A stretch of 23,247 nucleotides of DNA from Bacteroidales bacterium (GTDB taxonomy: Bacteria > Bacteroidota > Bacteroidia > Bacteroidales > UBA932). The notes beneath the pieces are model-generated. The model was not told the origin of the DNA. It made no database searches and saw only the letters and a program-made list of their open reading frames with translations. The translations under genes were made by a program, and so were the position numbers. Shown one piece after another: positions 1 to 7,274 of this stretch. Position 1 is the first letter of the stretch. Each line of letters begins with the position of its first letter. The stretch lies in assembly GCA_017617475.1 (NCBI GenBank), contig JAFZWC010000011.1, forward strand, positions 1 through 23,247, written 5' to 3'.

Positions 1-568
1 GGCGGATGAAGGTCATGGTGGAAACCATGCCGATGCGCTGCTCCCAGATGGTGCGTCCGTTTCGCGCAAGGTCATTCAGCAGCGAACGGTCCTTGTCCAG
101 AAGCCATTCACCCAACAGGGGATAGCACGAAAGGTCCACCAGGTCCCAGTTGTTAATGTATTGGGTATGTGCCAGATAGAAGTCTATGCACTTGCTGCGA
201 AGAGATTCTTCGCTTCGCTCAGAATGACAAGGCGGAAAACCAGCTGCGGGAAATTGGTTTTTCGGAAAGCCTTCCGAAAAATAATTTTCCGCAGCACCCT
301 TTCGACCAGCATGCTTAAAGATCTCCACCAGGGCTAGCAATGCGGCCAGGCGCACCTCGTGGTACTCAGAGCAGATGCACTCCTCCAGGTCTTCAAAAGT
401 AACGGACTTCCAGCACTCTTTTACCACCGCGCGCGTCACGGGAACCTTGATTCCCAGGAACTTATCCCCGTAACCATACTGCCCAGGGCCGGTTTTGAAA
501 AAGCGGGCCAGGCCGGCTACCTGCGACGGGTCGGCATGGGATAGCATTTGTGAAAGGAGAATGTTCAT
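1..568 (-). CDS. alkD: DNA alkylation repair glycosylase, AlkD-like (partial, C-terminus outside window)
   Basis: AlkD-type HEAT-repeat glycosylases remove N3- and N7-alkylated purines from DNA. Reading from the ATG at 568-566, 189 codons stay open to the window edge. The N-terminal segment around residues 24-43 (FFKTGPGQYGYGDKFLGIKV) is typical of the family. The segment NNWDLVDLS gives W141 and D145, which match W109 and D113 of the Bacillus cereus enzyme, and R178 in WEQRIGM fits its active-site arginine. The roughly 32-residue offset against B. cereus is explained by an insertion at about residues 89-125, which is encoded by two palindromic repeats (positions 201-229 and 243-295) read in frame. 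The gene starts inside the stop of the upstream yhfC-like gene (ATGA overlap, 565-568), so the two are probably co-translated. The start and family are clear; activity with the insertion is unknown. Confidence 0.9.
   Translation of the reverse strand, partial: MNILLSQMLSHADPSQVAGLARFFKTGPGQYGYGDKFLGIKVPVTRAVVKECWKSVTFEDLEECICSEYHEVRLAALLALVEIFKHAGRKGAAENYFSEGFPKNQFPAAGFPPCHSERSEESLRSKCIDFYLAHTQYINNWDLVDLSCYPLLGEWLLDKDRSLLNDLARNGRTIWEQRIGMVSTMTFIR
201..229 (-). repeat. GTCAT/ATCTC hairpin repeat, single unit, in frame in alkD
   Basis: On the minus strand it begins TGTCATTCT and ends AGAATCTCT, with ATTCT/AGAAT pairing. It is read as CHSERSEESL. Confidence 0.85.
243..295. repeat. 53-bp palindrome in frame in alkD
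   Basis: Outer arms GCTGCGGGAAATT (243-255) and AATTTTCCGCAGC (283-295) pair with one mismatch. An inner perfect 10-bp stem TTTTTCGGAA (258-267) with TTCCGAAAAA (272-281) encloses an AGCC loop. It is read in frame next to the SERSEES-coding unit. Confidence 0.8.
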
Positions 569-1359
569 TCGGCCTGGGCGTTCAGTTTCCTTCCCAACAT
601 GAAGCCTGTGGCGCCTACGGCAACGGCAAGTGCGCAGATAACCACCTCCACGGCCACCATGTCCACTGACTTGCTCAGAATCACTGCCAGGGCGTCCACA
701 AGGGCGTGCAGCAAGATGGCGGCGGGGAAGAGCCAAAGCCATTTGCCGCCGCGGCGAACCGCCGTCCACACCATCATGGACAGACCCAGCTGCAAAACCA
801 GAGCCGATATGCGCTCCCAGAAGCCGATGGCGATGGTCCCGGCGTTCAGTCCCTGCAATGCGGCAAACTGTGCCTGAACCTGCGCCAGCTGCTCTTCCGG
901 CACCTTGGCCGTGAGCACATCGGCCTGCCCGGAGTTTATCATTGCGGCCACCGTCAGATTTGAAATCATGGAAATGCCAAAGATAATGAGCATCTCAATG
1001 CCTCCGTGGCCGGTACCGTAGCCCACGCCCGGAAGCGCAGTGGAAGGCTCCCGCTTCATCAGGAACTTCATTGACAAAAACCGTCCCGTCTCCTCAAAGA
1101 GGCCGGCCGCCAGCCCTCCGTAAAGTGCATAGTACCAGACGTTTGCCATCATTTGTACGCCATACGGGCCTTGGAGCACCACCTTGTGCAGGATGGGCTC
1201 CAGCACCAGCGCAAACACAATGAATGTTGCGGCACCAATGAGGATGGTCTGCCAGCGGATATGATATTTGCGCACCAGCCACCAGGCCAGCACAACCGGC
1301 ACGGCAATACCCAGAAGGGCCGCCAGCGCCATGGAAATGAGGGTACTTACAGGTATCAT
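565..1359 (-). CDS. YhfC family intramembrane metalloprotease-like protein
   Basis: A polytopic membrane protein of 264 residues with about seven hydrophobic segments. It carries the motifs of the YhfC family (related to CPBP/CAAX-type intramembrane proteases): EETGR near residues 89-93, GTGHGGIE near 115-122, FWER near 180 and HALVD near 218. In this family the Glu and His residues are thought to form the metal site; the substrate is not known. I chose the ATG at 1359-1357 over a TTG two codons upstream. A good promoter lies just upstream on the same strand (TTTG, 19 nt, TAACTTTG). The stop codon overlaps the start of the AlkD-like gene by four bases (ATGA), so the two form an operon. The family assignment is firm, the physiological role is not. 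Confidence 0.88.
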   Translation of the reverse strand: MIPVSTLISMALAALLGIAVPVVLAWWLVRKYHIRWQTILIGAATFIVFALVLEPILHKVVLQGPYGVQMMANVWYYALYGGLAAGLFEETGRFLSMKFLMKREPSTALPGVGYGTGHGGIEMLIIFGISMISNLTVAAMINSGQADVLTAKVPEEQLAQVQAQFAALQGLNAGTIAIGFWERISALVLQLGLSMMVWTAVRRGGKWLWLFPAAILLHALVDALAVILSKSVDMVAVEVVICALAVAVGATGFMLGRKLNAQAE

Positions 1360-1384
1360 GCTCAAAAATACTTATGATCCTTTA

Positions 1385-1415
1385 CAAAGTTAGCCATTCT
1401 CAACTTTTTTGCAAA
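1385..1415 (-). promoter_or_regulatory. Bacteroidetes-type promoter for the yhfC-alkD operon
   Basis: On the minus strand a TTTG box (1415-1412) is followed after exactly 19 nt by TAACTTTG (1392-1385), matching the Bacteroidetes sigma-A consensus TTTG-N19-TAnnTTTG. Transcription would start near 1380, about 20 nt before the chosen ATG. Confidence 0.75.
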
Positions 1416-1442
1416 ATCGGCAGGGAATTAATAAAATGTAGC

Positions 1443-1472
1443 TTGAAATGTCATTATTATTGTTTATCTTTG
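1443..1472 (+). promoter_or_regulatory. Promoter of the sugar dehydratase gene
   Basis: TTG (1443-1445), 19 nt, then TATCTTTG (1465-1472). The predicted start of transcription is near 1477, giving a leader of about 15 nt before the ATG at 1492. It is arranged back-to-back with the yhfC promoter. Confidence 0.75.
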
Positions 1473-1491
1473 CGTACAAGGTGTTAAGATT

Positions 1492-3402
1492 ATGAATTTT
1501 CTAAGGAAGATTTTTGCATCTAAGGTATTGCCTTCCTGGGTAATCCTTATCATGGACGTAGGTGTATCGCTGGGGGCCGTGGCCATTGCATTCATGCTCC
1601 GGTATTCTCCGGCCGAGATGGAACCCCGTGGGAACGAGGTCCTCATGGCAATGGGGCTCACCTTGTTTTTCAACCTGATCTTTTTCCACACCTTCCATAC
1701 GTACTCCAACGTGCTGCGCTTCTCGTCTTTCACGGACGTACTGAATATCAGCTTCGCTCTTATAAGCTCCTTCTTCAGCTGCATCATAGTGACGGTGGTG
1801 TCGTATTACGGTTTCCGTTTCTTGATGGTAGACCATGGCGTGCTCACCATCTCCTATGTGGTGATGTTCGTGCTCATGTCCATGGTGCGAATGACCATCA
1901 AGGCGCTCAACGATTCCCTGAACGAGGACCGCGTAGTAACCTATAACACATTTGTTTACGGCACCAAGATCGGCGGTATCAACATTGCCAAGGCCATCCG
2001 TATGGCCCGTCCCAACAAGTTCCACCTGAAGGGATTCGTGGCCGACGACCCCGCCATGAAGGGCAAAGTGATGATGGGCGTGAACGTGTACCTGAACGAC
2101 GAAAAGCTCATCGAGCGTATCCATGAGAACAACGTGGAAGCCCTCATCGTTTCCCCGTTGAAGGCCGATAAACTGAAGGAAACCGATATCGCAGACCGCC
2201 TGCTCAAGGAAAACGTGACCATTTATCTGGCTCCGGATGTGACGGACGACTGGCAGGGCATCCAGAAGGCCAACCTTATCCGCCAGGTGCAGATTGAAGA
2301 CCTCCTGGGCCGCGACCCCATCCACATCAACATGCACAAGATTGCCGAGCATCTGGAAGGCAAGCGCGTGCTCATTACGGGTGCCGCGGGCTCCATCGGC
2401 AGCGAGATTATGCGTCAGGTGGCCGTCTTCAACCCTTACGAGCTCATTCTGGTAGACCAGGCCGAAACGCCGCTCCACGACATCCGCCTGGAACTGCACT
2501 CCAAGTGGAGCTACTTGGAGGCCCCCACCATCGTGGCCGATATCTCCAACAAGAAGCGCATGGAGGAGATTTTCGACAAATATCGGCCGGAATACGTGTT
2601 CCACGCAGCTGCTTACAAGCACGTGCCCATGATGGAGGATAACGTGAGCGAGGCCATCCAGAACAACGTGCTGGGCACCAAGGTGCTGGCCGACCTTTCC
2701 GTAAAGTACGGCGTAGAGCGCTTCGTGATGATTTCTACGGACAAGGCGGTGAACCCGTCCAACGTGATGGGTTGCAGCAAGCGCATCTGCGAAATCTACG
2801 TACAGGCCCTGGCCAAGAAGATCCAGAAGGACGGCAGCGCCCCCACGCAGTTCATTACCACCCGCTTCGGCAACGTGCTGGGCAGCAACGGTTCCGTGAT
2901 TCCGCTTTTCCGCCAGCAGATTGAACGCGGCGGTCCCGTTACGGTTACGCACCCGGACATCATCCGCTACTTCATGACCATCCCGGAAGCCTGCCAGCTG
3001 GTGCTGGAGGCCGGATCCATGGGTAAGGGCGGAGAAATCTTCATCTTCGATATGGGCAAACCGGTCAAGATCCTGGACCTGGCCAACAAGATGATCCGCC
3101 TGAGCGGACGCACGGATGTGAAGGTGGAATTCACCGGCCTGCGTCACGGCGAAAAGCTGTACGAGGAACTGCTGGCCACCAAGGAAAACACCAAACCTAC
3201 CAGCCACGACAAGATCATGATTGCCAACGTGCGCGAGTACGATTTCGACGATATCTCCGACGACATTGATGCACTCATTGAGGCCAGCTACCATTTCGAC
3301 CCTATGAGAATAGTGGCCCGCATGAAAGACCTGGTGCCGGAGTTCAAGAGCCTGAATTCCCCGTACTCCATCCTGGATTCGGGGGGGGCGGTAAATAGCT
3401 AA
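1492..3402 (+). CDS. Membrane-bound nucleoside-diphosphate-sugar 4,6-dehydratase/epimerase (FlaA1/WbpM/CapD type)
   Basis: A 636-residue protein of the large, membrane-anchored form of the extended SDR family that converts UDP-GlcNAc-type sugars to 4-keto-6-deoxy intermediates for surface polysaccharide or glycoprotein glycans. About four membrane helices lie in residues 15-135, followed by a CoA-binding-like Rossmann domain (about 150-255). The catalytic SDR domain starts near 290: TGAAGSIGSE (296-305) binds NAD(P), HAAAYKHVP is at 371-379, STDKAV at 415-420, and M426 with K430 replaces the usual YxxxK pair, as is normal in this subfamily. The length is typical. It has its own promoter and terminator, so it is probably monocistronic. 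A run of eight G (3381-3388) lies six codons before the stop. The exact sugar substrate cannot be read from the sequence. Confidence 0.93.
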   Translation: MNFLRKIFASKVLPSWVILIMDVGVSLGAVAIAFMLRYSPAEMEPRGNEVLMAMGLTLFFNLIFFHTFHTYSNVLRFSSFTDVLNISFALISSFFSCIIVTVVSYYGFRFLMVDHGVLTISYVVMFVLMSMVRMTIKALNDSLNEDRVVTYNTFVYGTKIGGINIAKAIRMARPNKFHLKGFVADDPAMKGKVMMGVNVYLNDEKLIERIHENNVEALIVSPLKADKLKETDIADRLLKENVTIYLAPDVTDDWQGIQKANLIRQVQIEDLLGRDPIHINMHKIAEHLEGKRVLITGAAGSIGSEIMRQVAVFNPYELILVDQAETPLHDIRLELHSKWSYLEAPTIVADISNKKRMEEIFDKYRPEYVFHAAAYKHVPMMEDNVSEAIQNNVLGTKVLADLSVKYGVERFVMISTDKAVNPSNVMGCSKRICEIYVQALAKKIQKDGSAPTQFITTRFGNVLGSNGSVIPLFRQQIERGGPVTVTHPDIIRYFMTIPEACQLVLEAGSMGKGGEIFIFDMGKPVKILDLANKMIRLSGRTDVKVEFTGLRHGEKLYEELLATKENTKPTSHDKIMIANVREYDFDDISDDIDALIEASYHFDPMRIVARMKDLVPEFKSLNSPYSILDSGGAVNS

Positions 3403-3403
3403 T

Positions 3404-3437
3404 AATAAGCGCCTTGGAAAACTCCAAGGCGCTTATT
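3404..3437. terminator. Bidirectional terminator between the dehydratase and rubrerythrin genes
   Basis: A perfect 15-bp inverted repeat (3404-3418 with 3423-3437) around an AAAC loop, GC-rich in the middle with AATAA/TTATT ends. It starts one base after the stop at 3402 and lies about 20 bp from the end of the convergent rubrerythrin gene, so it can serve both. Confidence 0.85.
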
Positions 3438-3456
3438 GTATAGGTGCGTAGAAGGT

Positions 3457-4011
3457 TTACTTCTCGAAGTAGCGTTTGTACAGGCCGTAGAAGCCGGCGC
3501 CATGGCGGGCTTCGTCCTTGGCCATTTCATGAACGGAATCGTGGATGGCGTCGTAGCCCAGCTGCTTGGCACGAGTGGCGATGGCCAGCTTGCCTTCGCA
3601 GGCGCCGGCCTCGGCCTCATAGCGTTTCTTGAGGTTGGTCTTGGTGTCCCATACGACCTCGCCCAGGAGTTCGGCGATGCGGGCGGCATGATCGGCCTCT
3701 TCGAAGGCGTAGCGCTTGAAGGCGTCGGCAATCTCCGGATAGCCTTCACGCTCGGCCTGGCGGCTCATGGCCAGGTACATGCCTACCTCGGAGCATTCGC
3801 CCTTAAAGTGATCCTGGAGGCCGTCCCAGACCTCGGGGTCGCAGCCTTTGGCAACGCCCAGTACGTGCTCACAGGCCCATTGGGGTTTCTCTCCCTGTTC
3901 TTTGATTTCTACAAACTTTTCGGCCTTGGCATGGCATACCGGGCACTCTGCGGGGGGATTTTCTCCTTCGTGTACATAGCCGCACACCAGGCATCTGAAT
4001 TTCTTTTTCAT
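3457..4011 (-). CDS. rbr: Reverse rubrerythrin (N-terminal rubredoxin domain, C-terminal diiron domain)
   Basis: A 184-residue cytoplasmic non-haem iron protein that reduces hydrogen peroxide and protects anaerobes from oxygen. The domain order is reversed from classical rubrerythrin: the rubredoxin FeS4 site comes first (C7, C10, C23, C26), then a ferritin-like four-helix bundle. Likely diiron ligands are E72 (in KGE), E105 and H108 (EEADH), E139 and E167 with H170 (DEARH). Family members of this order act as NADH-linked peroxidases through a partner reductase; none is encoded nearby. The start is the ATG at 4011-4009, about 48 nt downstream of a -7 box. It appears monocistronic. The identification is very secure. 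Confidence 0.95.
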   Translation of the reverse strand: MKKKFRCLVCGYVHEGENPPAECPVCHAKAEKFVEIKEQGEKPQWACEHVLGVAKGCDPEVWDGLQDHFKGECSEVGMYLAMSRQAEREGYPEIADAFKRYAFEEADHAARIAELLGEVVWDTKTNLKKRYEAEAGACEGKLAIATRAKQLGYDAIHDSVHEMAKDEARHGAGFYGLYKRYFEK

Positions 4012-4058
4012 ATTAGTGTTATTTAATGTGTTGTACTTTAGAAAATTTCTAACGTTTA

Positions 4059-4090
4059 CAAATATAGGTATTTTCCGTAATTATTGCTAA
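4059..4090 (-). promoter_or_regulatory. Probable promoter of reverse rubrerythrin
   Basis: TATATTTG on the minus strand (4066-4059) fits the TAnnTTTG box exactly. Twenty nt upstream only a TTAG (4090-4087) stands in for the TTTG box, so the -33 element is weak. Confidence 0.6.
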
Positions 4091-4106
4091 TTTAGTGGGC
4101 AAAGTT

Positions 4107-7082
4107 ATGACACCCTTTTTAAAGCAGGTGGCCGTCCATTATCTGGAGGCCCAAAGAATTGAGGGACTGTGCTTCATCTTCCCCAACCGCCGCTCCCTGG
4201 TCTTCTTCAAGAAGTACCTGGGAGATCTGCTGCAGGGCGATGTCCCGCTGCTGGTGCCGCCGCTTTACACCATCAACGACTTTTTTTACAAGGTGGCCGA
4301 TGCCCGCACAAGCGACCGCCTGCGCCTGCTGCTGGAGCTGTACGGCTGTTACACCGCTCTTAACCCCCAGGCCGAGCCGCTGGACGAGTTCCTCTTCTGG
4401 GGAGAAGTGTTGCTGGCCGATTTTGACGACGTGGACAAATACCTGGTGGATGCCCGGGGCCTCATGCAGAACGTGGGGGATTTCAAGGCCATCCAGGACC
4501 AGTTCGAGTACTTGAGCGAAAGCCAGAAAGAAGCTATCGGCCATTTCCTGGCGCATTTCCGCGATGCATCGGGCCGATGGAGGCTGAATCCTGACGGCGA
4601 GGACGTGAAGGCGCGGTTCCTGCGCCTTTGGAACTTGCTGTACCCGCTGTACCAGAGCTTCAACGAAGCCCTGGAGGCCAAGGGAATGGCGTATGAAGGA
4701 AAGGTATACCGGGCCCTGGCCAGCCGCCTGAAGGCCGGAGAGTCGGTGGCCGATATCCTTTCGGCCGCTTTCCCGGAGGTTTCCGGATACGTGTTTGTGG
4801 GCCTGAACGCCCTCAATGAATGCGAGCGCACCGTCCTGGCCCGTATGCGGGACGCCGGTCTGGCGGAATTCGTTTGGGACTACGTTTCCCCGGAGATTAA
4901 GGACCGTGCCAACAAGTCCTCCTTCTTCCTCCACCGTTTTGTGGTGGACTTTCCGCAGGCGTTTCCCGTGGAGGGCGGCACCCGCCCGGAGGTGACGGTC
5001 ATTTCCGTCCCCTCCTCCGTGGGGCAGTGTAAGCTGGCGCCGTGGATTTTGAAGGAGATTGCCGGTCAAGCCGGAGATTCTCTCGGCCCTGAAGGGCCTC
5101 GGAATGACAAGAGTGTTGAAACGGCGTTTGTACTGCCGGACGAGGGTCTGTTGCTGCCGCTTTTGAATTCCATTCCGGAAGAATACGATAACGTGAATGT
5201 GACCATGGGGTATCCCATGACGGCAAGTGCCACCTATGCGTTGCTGTCGGCCCTGGGGCAGATGCAGCTGAAGCTGCGCCACACCGGCGGAAAATGGTAT
5301 TTCTACCACAGGGAACTGCGGGAAGTACTGGGCTCGGGGCTGCTTAAGCCGCTGTTTACGGACGAGGAGAAGGAAGTGGTCCGGCAGGTGAAAGCGGCTG
5401 CCAAATACTATGTGCCGGTGGAGGATTTTAAGGGCTGCCCCTTGCTGGAGCGGCTGTTCCAGCCCGTGGTGCAGCAGATTACTGCGCCGGACGTGACGCA
5501 AAACCACAGGGTGGAAAGCTACTTCTCGGAGTTGCTGTCTTTCATCGGCCGGCAATTGACCCAAACGGGCGATTTGCTGGAGCTGGATTTTGTGGCACGG
5601 TGTCACAAGCAGCTGAACATTCTGCAGGAGATGGATTTGGAGGTGTTGCCCGCTACGCATTTGCGGATGCTGGACCGCCTGCTGCAGGGCATTTCCGTGC
5701 CTTTCCGCGGGGAGCCGCTGCAGGGTCTGCAAGTGATGGGCCCGCTGGAAACCCGTGCGCTGGATTTCCGCAATCTGGTGATTCTGAGCGCCAACGAGGG
5801 CATGTTCCCCCGAAAGAGCGTGAGCGCCTCTTTCATTCCTCCGGAGTTACGCAAGGGCTTCGGCCTGCCAACATACGAATACCAGGACGCCGTGTGGGCG
5901 TACTACTTCTATAGGATGATTCAGCGGCCGGAGCATGTGTGGCTGGTGTATGACAACCGCACCGAAGGCCTCAAAAACGGCGAGGAGAGCCGTTACATCA
6001 AGCAACTGGAATACCACTTCCAGTGGCCCCTGCATCGCATGGCCGCCACGGCCGCCATCAGCACGGTGGAGGAGGAGGGTGCCATTCCCAAGACGCAGGA
6101 GCATGTGGACAAGGTTCGCGCCGGGCTCTTGTCGGCCAGTACGCTCCAAAGCTACCTGGCTTGCCCCGCCAAGTTCTATTACCAGGTGGTGGAGGGCCTG
6201 AAGGCGGCCGATGAAGTTTCCGAATCCCTGGACGCCGGCATGCTGGGCAACGTGTTCCACCACGTGATGCAAAAGCTCTACACGCCTTATGTCATTTCGA
6301 GCGAAGTCGAGAAATCTCTCCTTACCAGGGCCGATCTCGAAGCCATGAGAAAGGACACCGCCCGTATACGGAAACTCATCCGGGCCGAGGTCCTGGACCA
6401 GATGCATTCCATTGAGGTCACCGGCCGCAACCTGGTGCTGGAGAACATCCTCCAGGGCTATGTGGAGGAAACCCTCTCGCACGACCTCCAGCTGCTGCAG
6501 GAGGCTGGCTCAGAGGGATTTACCATCATCGGCCTGGAGCAGAAGGTGTTCTGTGAGATTAACGGTTTCCGTTTTATCGGCTTTGTGGACCGCCTGGACA
6601 GCTACAAGCCCGGCGAGGTGCGCATAGTGGATTACAAGACCGGCAAGGTGGAGGACAACGACATCCTCATTGACGAGGAAAATGCCGCCCAGGTGGTGGA
6701 GCAGCTCTTCGCCCCCGACTCCAAGTCCCGCCCCAAGATTGCCCTCCAGCTCTTCCTGTATGACCATATGGTGGAGATTGCCGGTCAAGCCGGCAATGAC
6801 GGGAAGGGGCAGGCCGGCAATGACGAAAGGGGTCAAGCCGGTCCTTATTTCCGTCATGCCCGACCTGATCGGGCATCTCTTGTCAACTCCATCTACAGCA
6901 CCGCCCGTTTGTATTCCCAGCCCCTGCCGGACGTGCCGGTATCGGCCGAATTCATGCGCCTGGCCCTGCAAGGCGTAAAGGGCCTGTTGAATGAAATCAC
7001 CGACCTGAACGTCCCCTTCCGCCGCACCGAGGATACCAAAACATGCGAATACTGTGATTTTAAAGCAATCTGCGGCCGCTAA
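4107..7082 (+). CDS. AddB-like PD-(D/E)XK nuclease with Fe-S cluster (recombination repair)
   Basis: A 991-residue protein resembling AddB/RexB, the subunit that resects double-strand breaks together with the AddA helicase. There is no Walker A motif near the N-terminus (FPNRRSLVFF region), so the helicase-like half is probably not an ATPase. The C-terminal RecB-type nuclease has GNVFHHV, FIGFVDRLD and DYKTGK (D842, K844). Four cysteines, C686 (SYLACPAKF) and C980, C983, C989 at the very C-terminus, give the C...CX2CX5C pattern of the AddB 4Fe-4S cluster. I chose the ATG at 4107 over a GTG four codons upstream. No addA homologue is adjacent. The gene is interrupted in frame by repeats at about residues 317-335, 728-738 and 889-925, all stop-free. 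The assignment to the AddB family is good; its partner is unknown. Confidence 0.87.
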   Translation: MTPFLKQVAVHYLEAQRIEGLCFIFPNRRSLVFFKKYLGDLLQGDVPLLVPPLYTINDFFYKVADARTSDRLRLLLELYGCYTALNPQAEPLDEFLFWGEVLLADFDDVDKYLVDARGLMQNVGDFKAIQDQFEYLSESQKEAIGHFLAHFRDASGRWRLNPDGEDVKARFLRLWNLLYPLYQSFNEALEAKGMAYEGKVYRALASRLKAGESVADILSAAFPEVSGYVFVGLNALNECERTVLARMRDAGLAEFVWDYVSPEIKDRANKSSFFLHRFVVDFPQAFPVEGGTRPEVTVISVPSSVGQCKLAPWILKEIAGQAGDSLGPEGPRNDKSVETAFVLPDEGLLLPLLNSIPEEYDNVNVTMGYPMTASATYALLSALGQMQLKLRHTGGKWYFYHRELREVLGSGLLKPLFTDEEKEVVRQVKAAAKYYVPVEDFKGCPLLERLFQPVVQQITAPDVTQNHRVESYFSELLSFIGRQLTQTGDLLELDFVARCHKQLNILQEMDLEVLPATHLRMLDRLLQGISVPFRGEPLQGLQVMGPLETRALDFRNLVILSANEGMFPRKSVSASFIPPELRKGFGLPTYEYQDAVWAYYFYRMIQRPEHVWLVYDNRTEGLKNGEESRYIKQLEYHFQWPLHRMAATAAISTVEEEGAIPKTQEHVDKVRAGLLSASTLQSYLACPAKFYYQVVEGLKAADEVSESLDAGMLGNVFHHVMQKLYTPYVISSEVEKSLLTRADLEAMRKDTARIRKLIRAEVLDQMHSIEVTGRNLVLENILQGYVEETLSHDLQLLQEAGSEGFTIIGLEQKVFCEINGFRFIGFVDRLDSYKPGEVRIVDYKTGKVEDNDILIDEENAAQVVEQLFAPDSKSRPKIALQLFLYDHMVEIAGQAGNDGKGQAGNDERGQAGPYFRHARPDRASLVNSIYSTARLYSQPLPDVPVSAEFMRLALQGVKGLLNEITDLNVPFRRTEDTKTCEYCDFKAICGR
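5054..5109 (+). repeat. GTCAT/ATCTC hairpin repeats, tandem pair, inside the AddB-like gene
   Basis: A partial unit (GGAGATT plus the GCCGGTCAAGCCGG hairpin, 5054-5074) runs straight into a complete unit (5073-5109) that begins GGAGATT, contains the palindrome GGCCCTGAAGGGCC and ends AATGACA. They are read in frame as IAGQAGDSLGPEGPRND. Confidence 0.85.
6290..6318 (-). repeat. GTCAT/ATCTC hairpin repeat, single unit, inside the AddB-like gene
   Basis: Begins TGTCATTTC and ends GAAATCTC, with the ATTTC/GAAAT stem. It is read in frame as VISSEVEKSL, just before the Fe-S/nuclease core continues. Confidence 0.8.
6773..6880 (+). repeat. Cluster of GTCAT/ATCTC hairpin repeats inside the AddB-like gene
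   Basis: Four pieces in about 108 bp: a complete unit with an 8-bp stem (6773-6800, TTGCCGG paired with CCGGCAA), two partial copies (about 6805-6842), and an opposite-orientation unit with stem ATGCCCGA/TCGGGCAT (6853-6879). All of it is read in frame, giving a Gly/Asp-rich segment (GQAGND repeated) at residues about 889-925. Confidence 0.85.
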
Positions 7083-7091
7083 CCCGTTGCA

Positions 7092-7242
7092 CATACCACG
7101 TATGTACAGCAAAACCCATCTCTACGCTTGTTTTTGTGTACATACCTCCCCCAAAAAGGCCCAAAACCCGTATTCCATACCACGTATGTACAGTAAATCG
7201 GCCTCTGGTGTAGATTTCAGTGTACATACCAGGTATGTGCAC
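7092..7242. repeat. Tandem 84-bp hairpin repeat between the AddB-like and isomerase-like genes
   Basis: CATACCACGTATGTACAG occurs identically at 7092-7109 and 7176-7193, and GTGTACATACC at 7136-7146 and 7220-7230, giving an 84-bp period. In each copy GTATGTACA pairs perfectly with TGTACATAC across a 28-nt interval (7100-7108 with 7137-7145; 7184-7192 with 7221-7229). The stems extend inward with different but still paired bases (CAAAA/TTTTG in copy 1, AAATC/GATTT in copy 2). A third palindrome CATACCAGGTATG is at 7225-7237. There is no T-run, so it is not an ordinary terminator. Function unknown. Confidence 0.85.
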
Positions 7243-7262
7243 CCTGAATGACAAGAATTGAT

Positions 7263-7270
7263 TAACTTTG
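7263..7270 (+). promoter_or_regulatory. -7 box upstream of the isomerase-like gene
   Basis: TAACTTTG matches the TAnnTTTG consensus; I see no good -33 box at the usual distance. It ends only 4 nt before the ATG at 7275, so the mRNA would be nearly leaderless, or translation starts at the in-frame ATG at 7299. Confidence 0.5.
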
Positions 7271-7274
7271 CACC

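Noticed and set aside
359..544. A 61-codon plus-strand frame near the left edge
   Set aside because: It is antisense to the well supported AlkD-like gene.
1501..3294. A 597-codon open frame antisense to the sugar dehydratase gene
   Set aside because: His/Val-rich composition typical of an antisense shadow of a strongly biased GC-rich gene; no recognisable domain, and the plus-strand product is a complete known enzyme.
3381..3388. Run of eight G near the end of the dehydratase gene as a phase-variation switch
   Set aside because: Gain or loss of one G changes only the last few residues, because all three frames stop within a few codons; no on/off effect is expected.
5054..6880. Repeats in the AddB-like gene as a CRISPR array
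   Set aside because: Copies are palindromic, vary in orientation and spacing, and lie in frame in a coding region; there are no regular spacers or cas genes.
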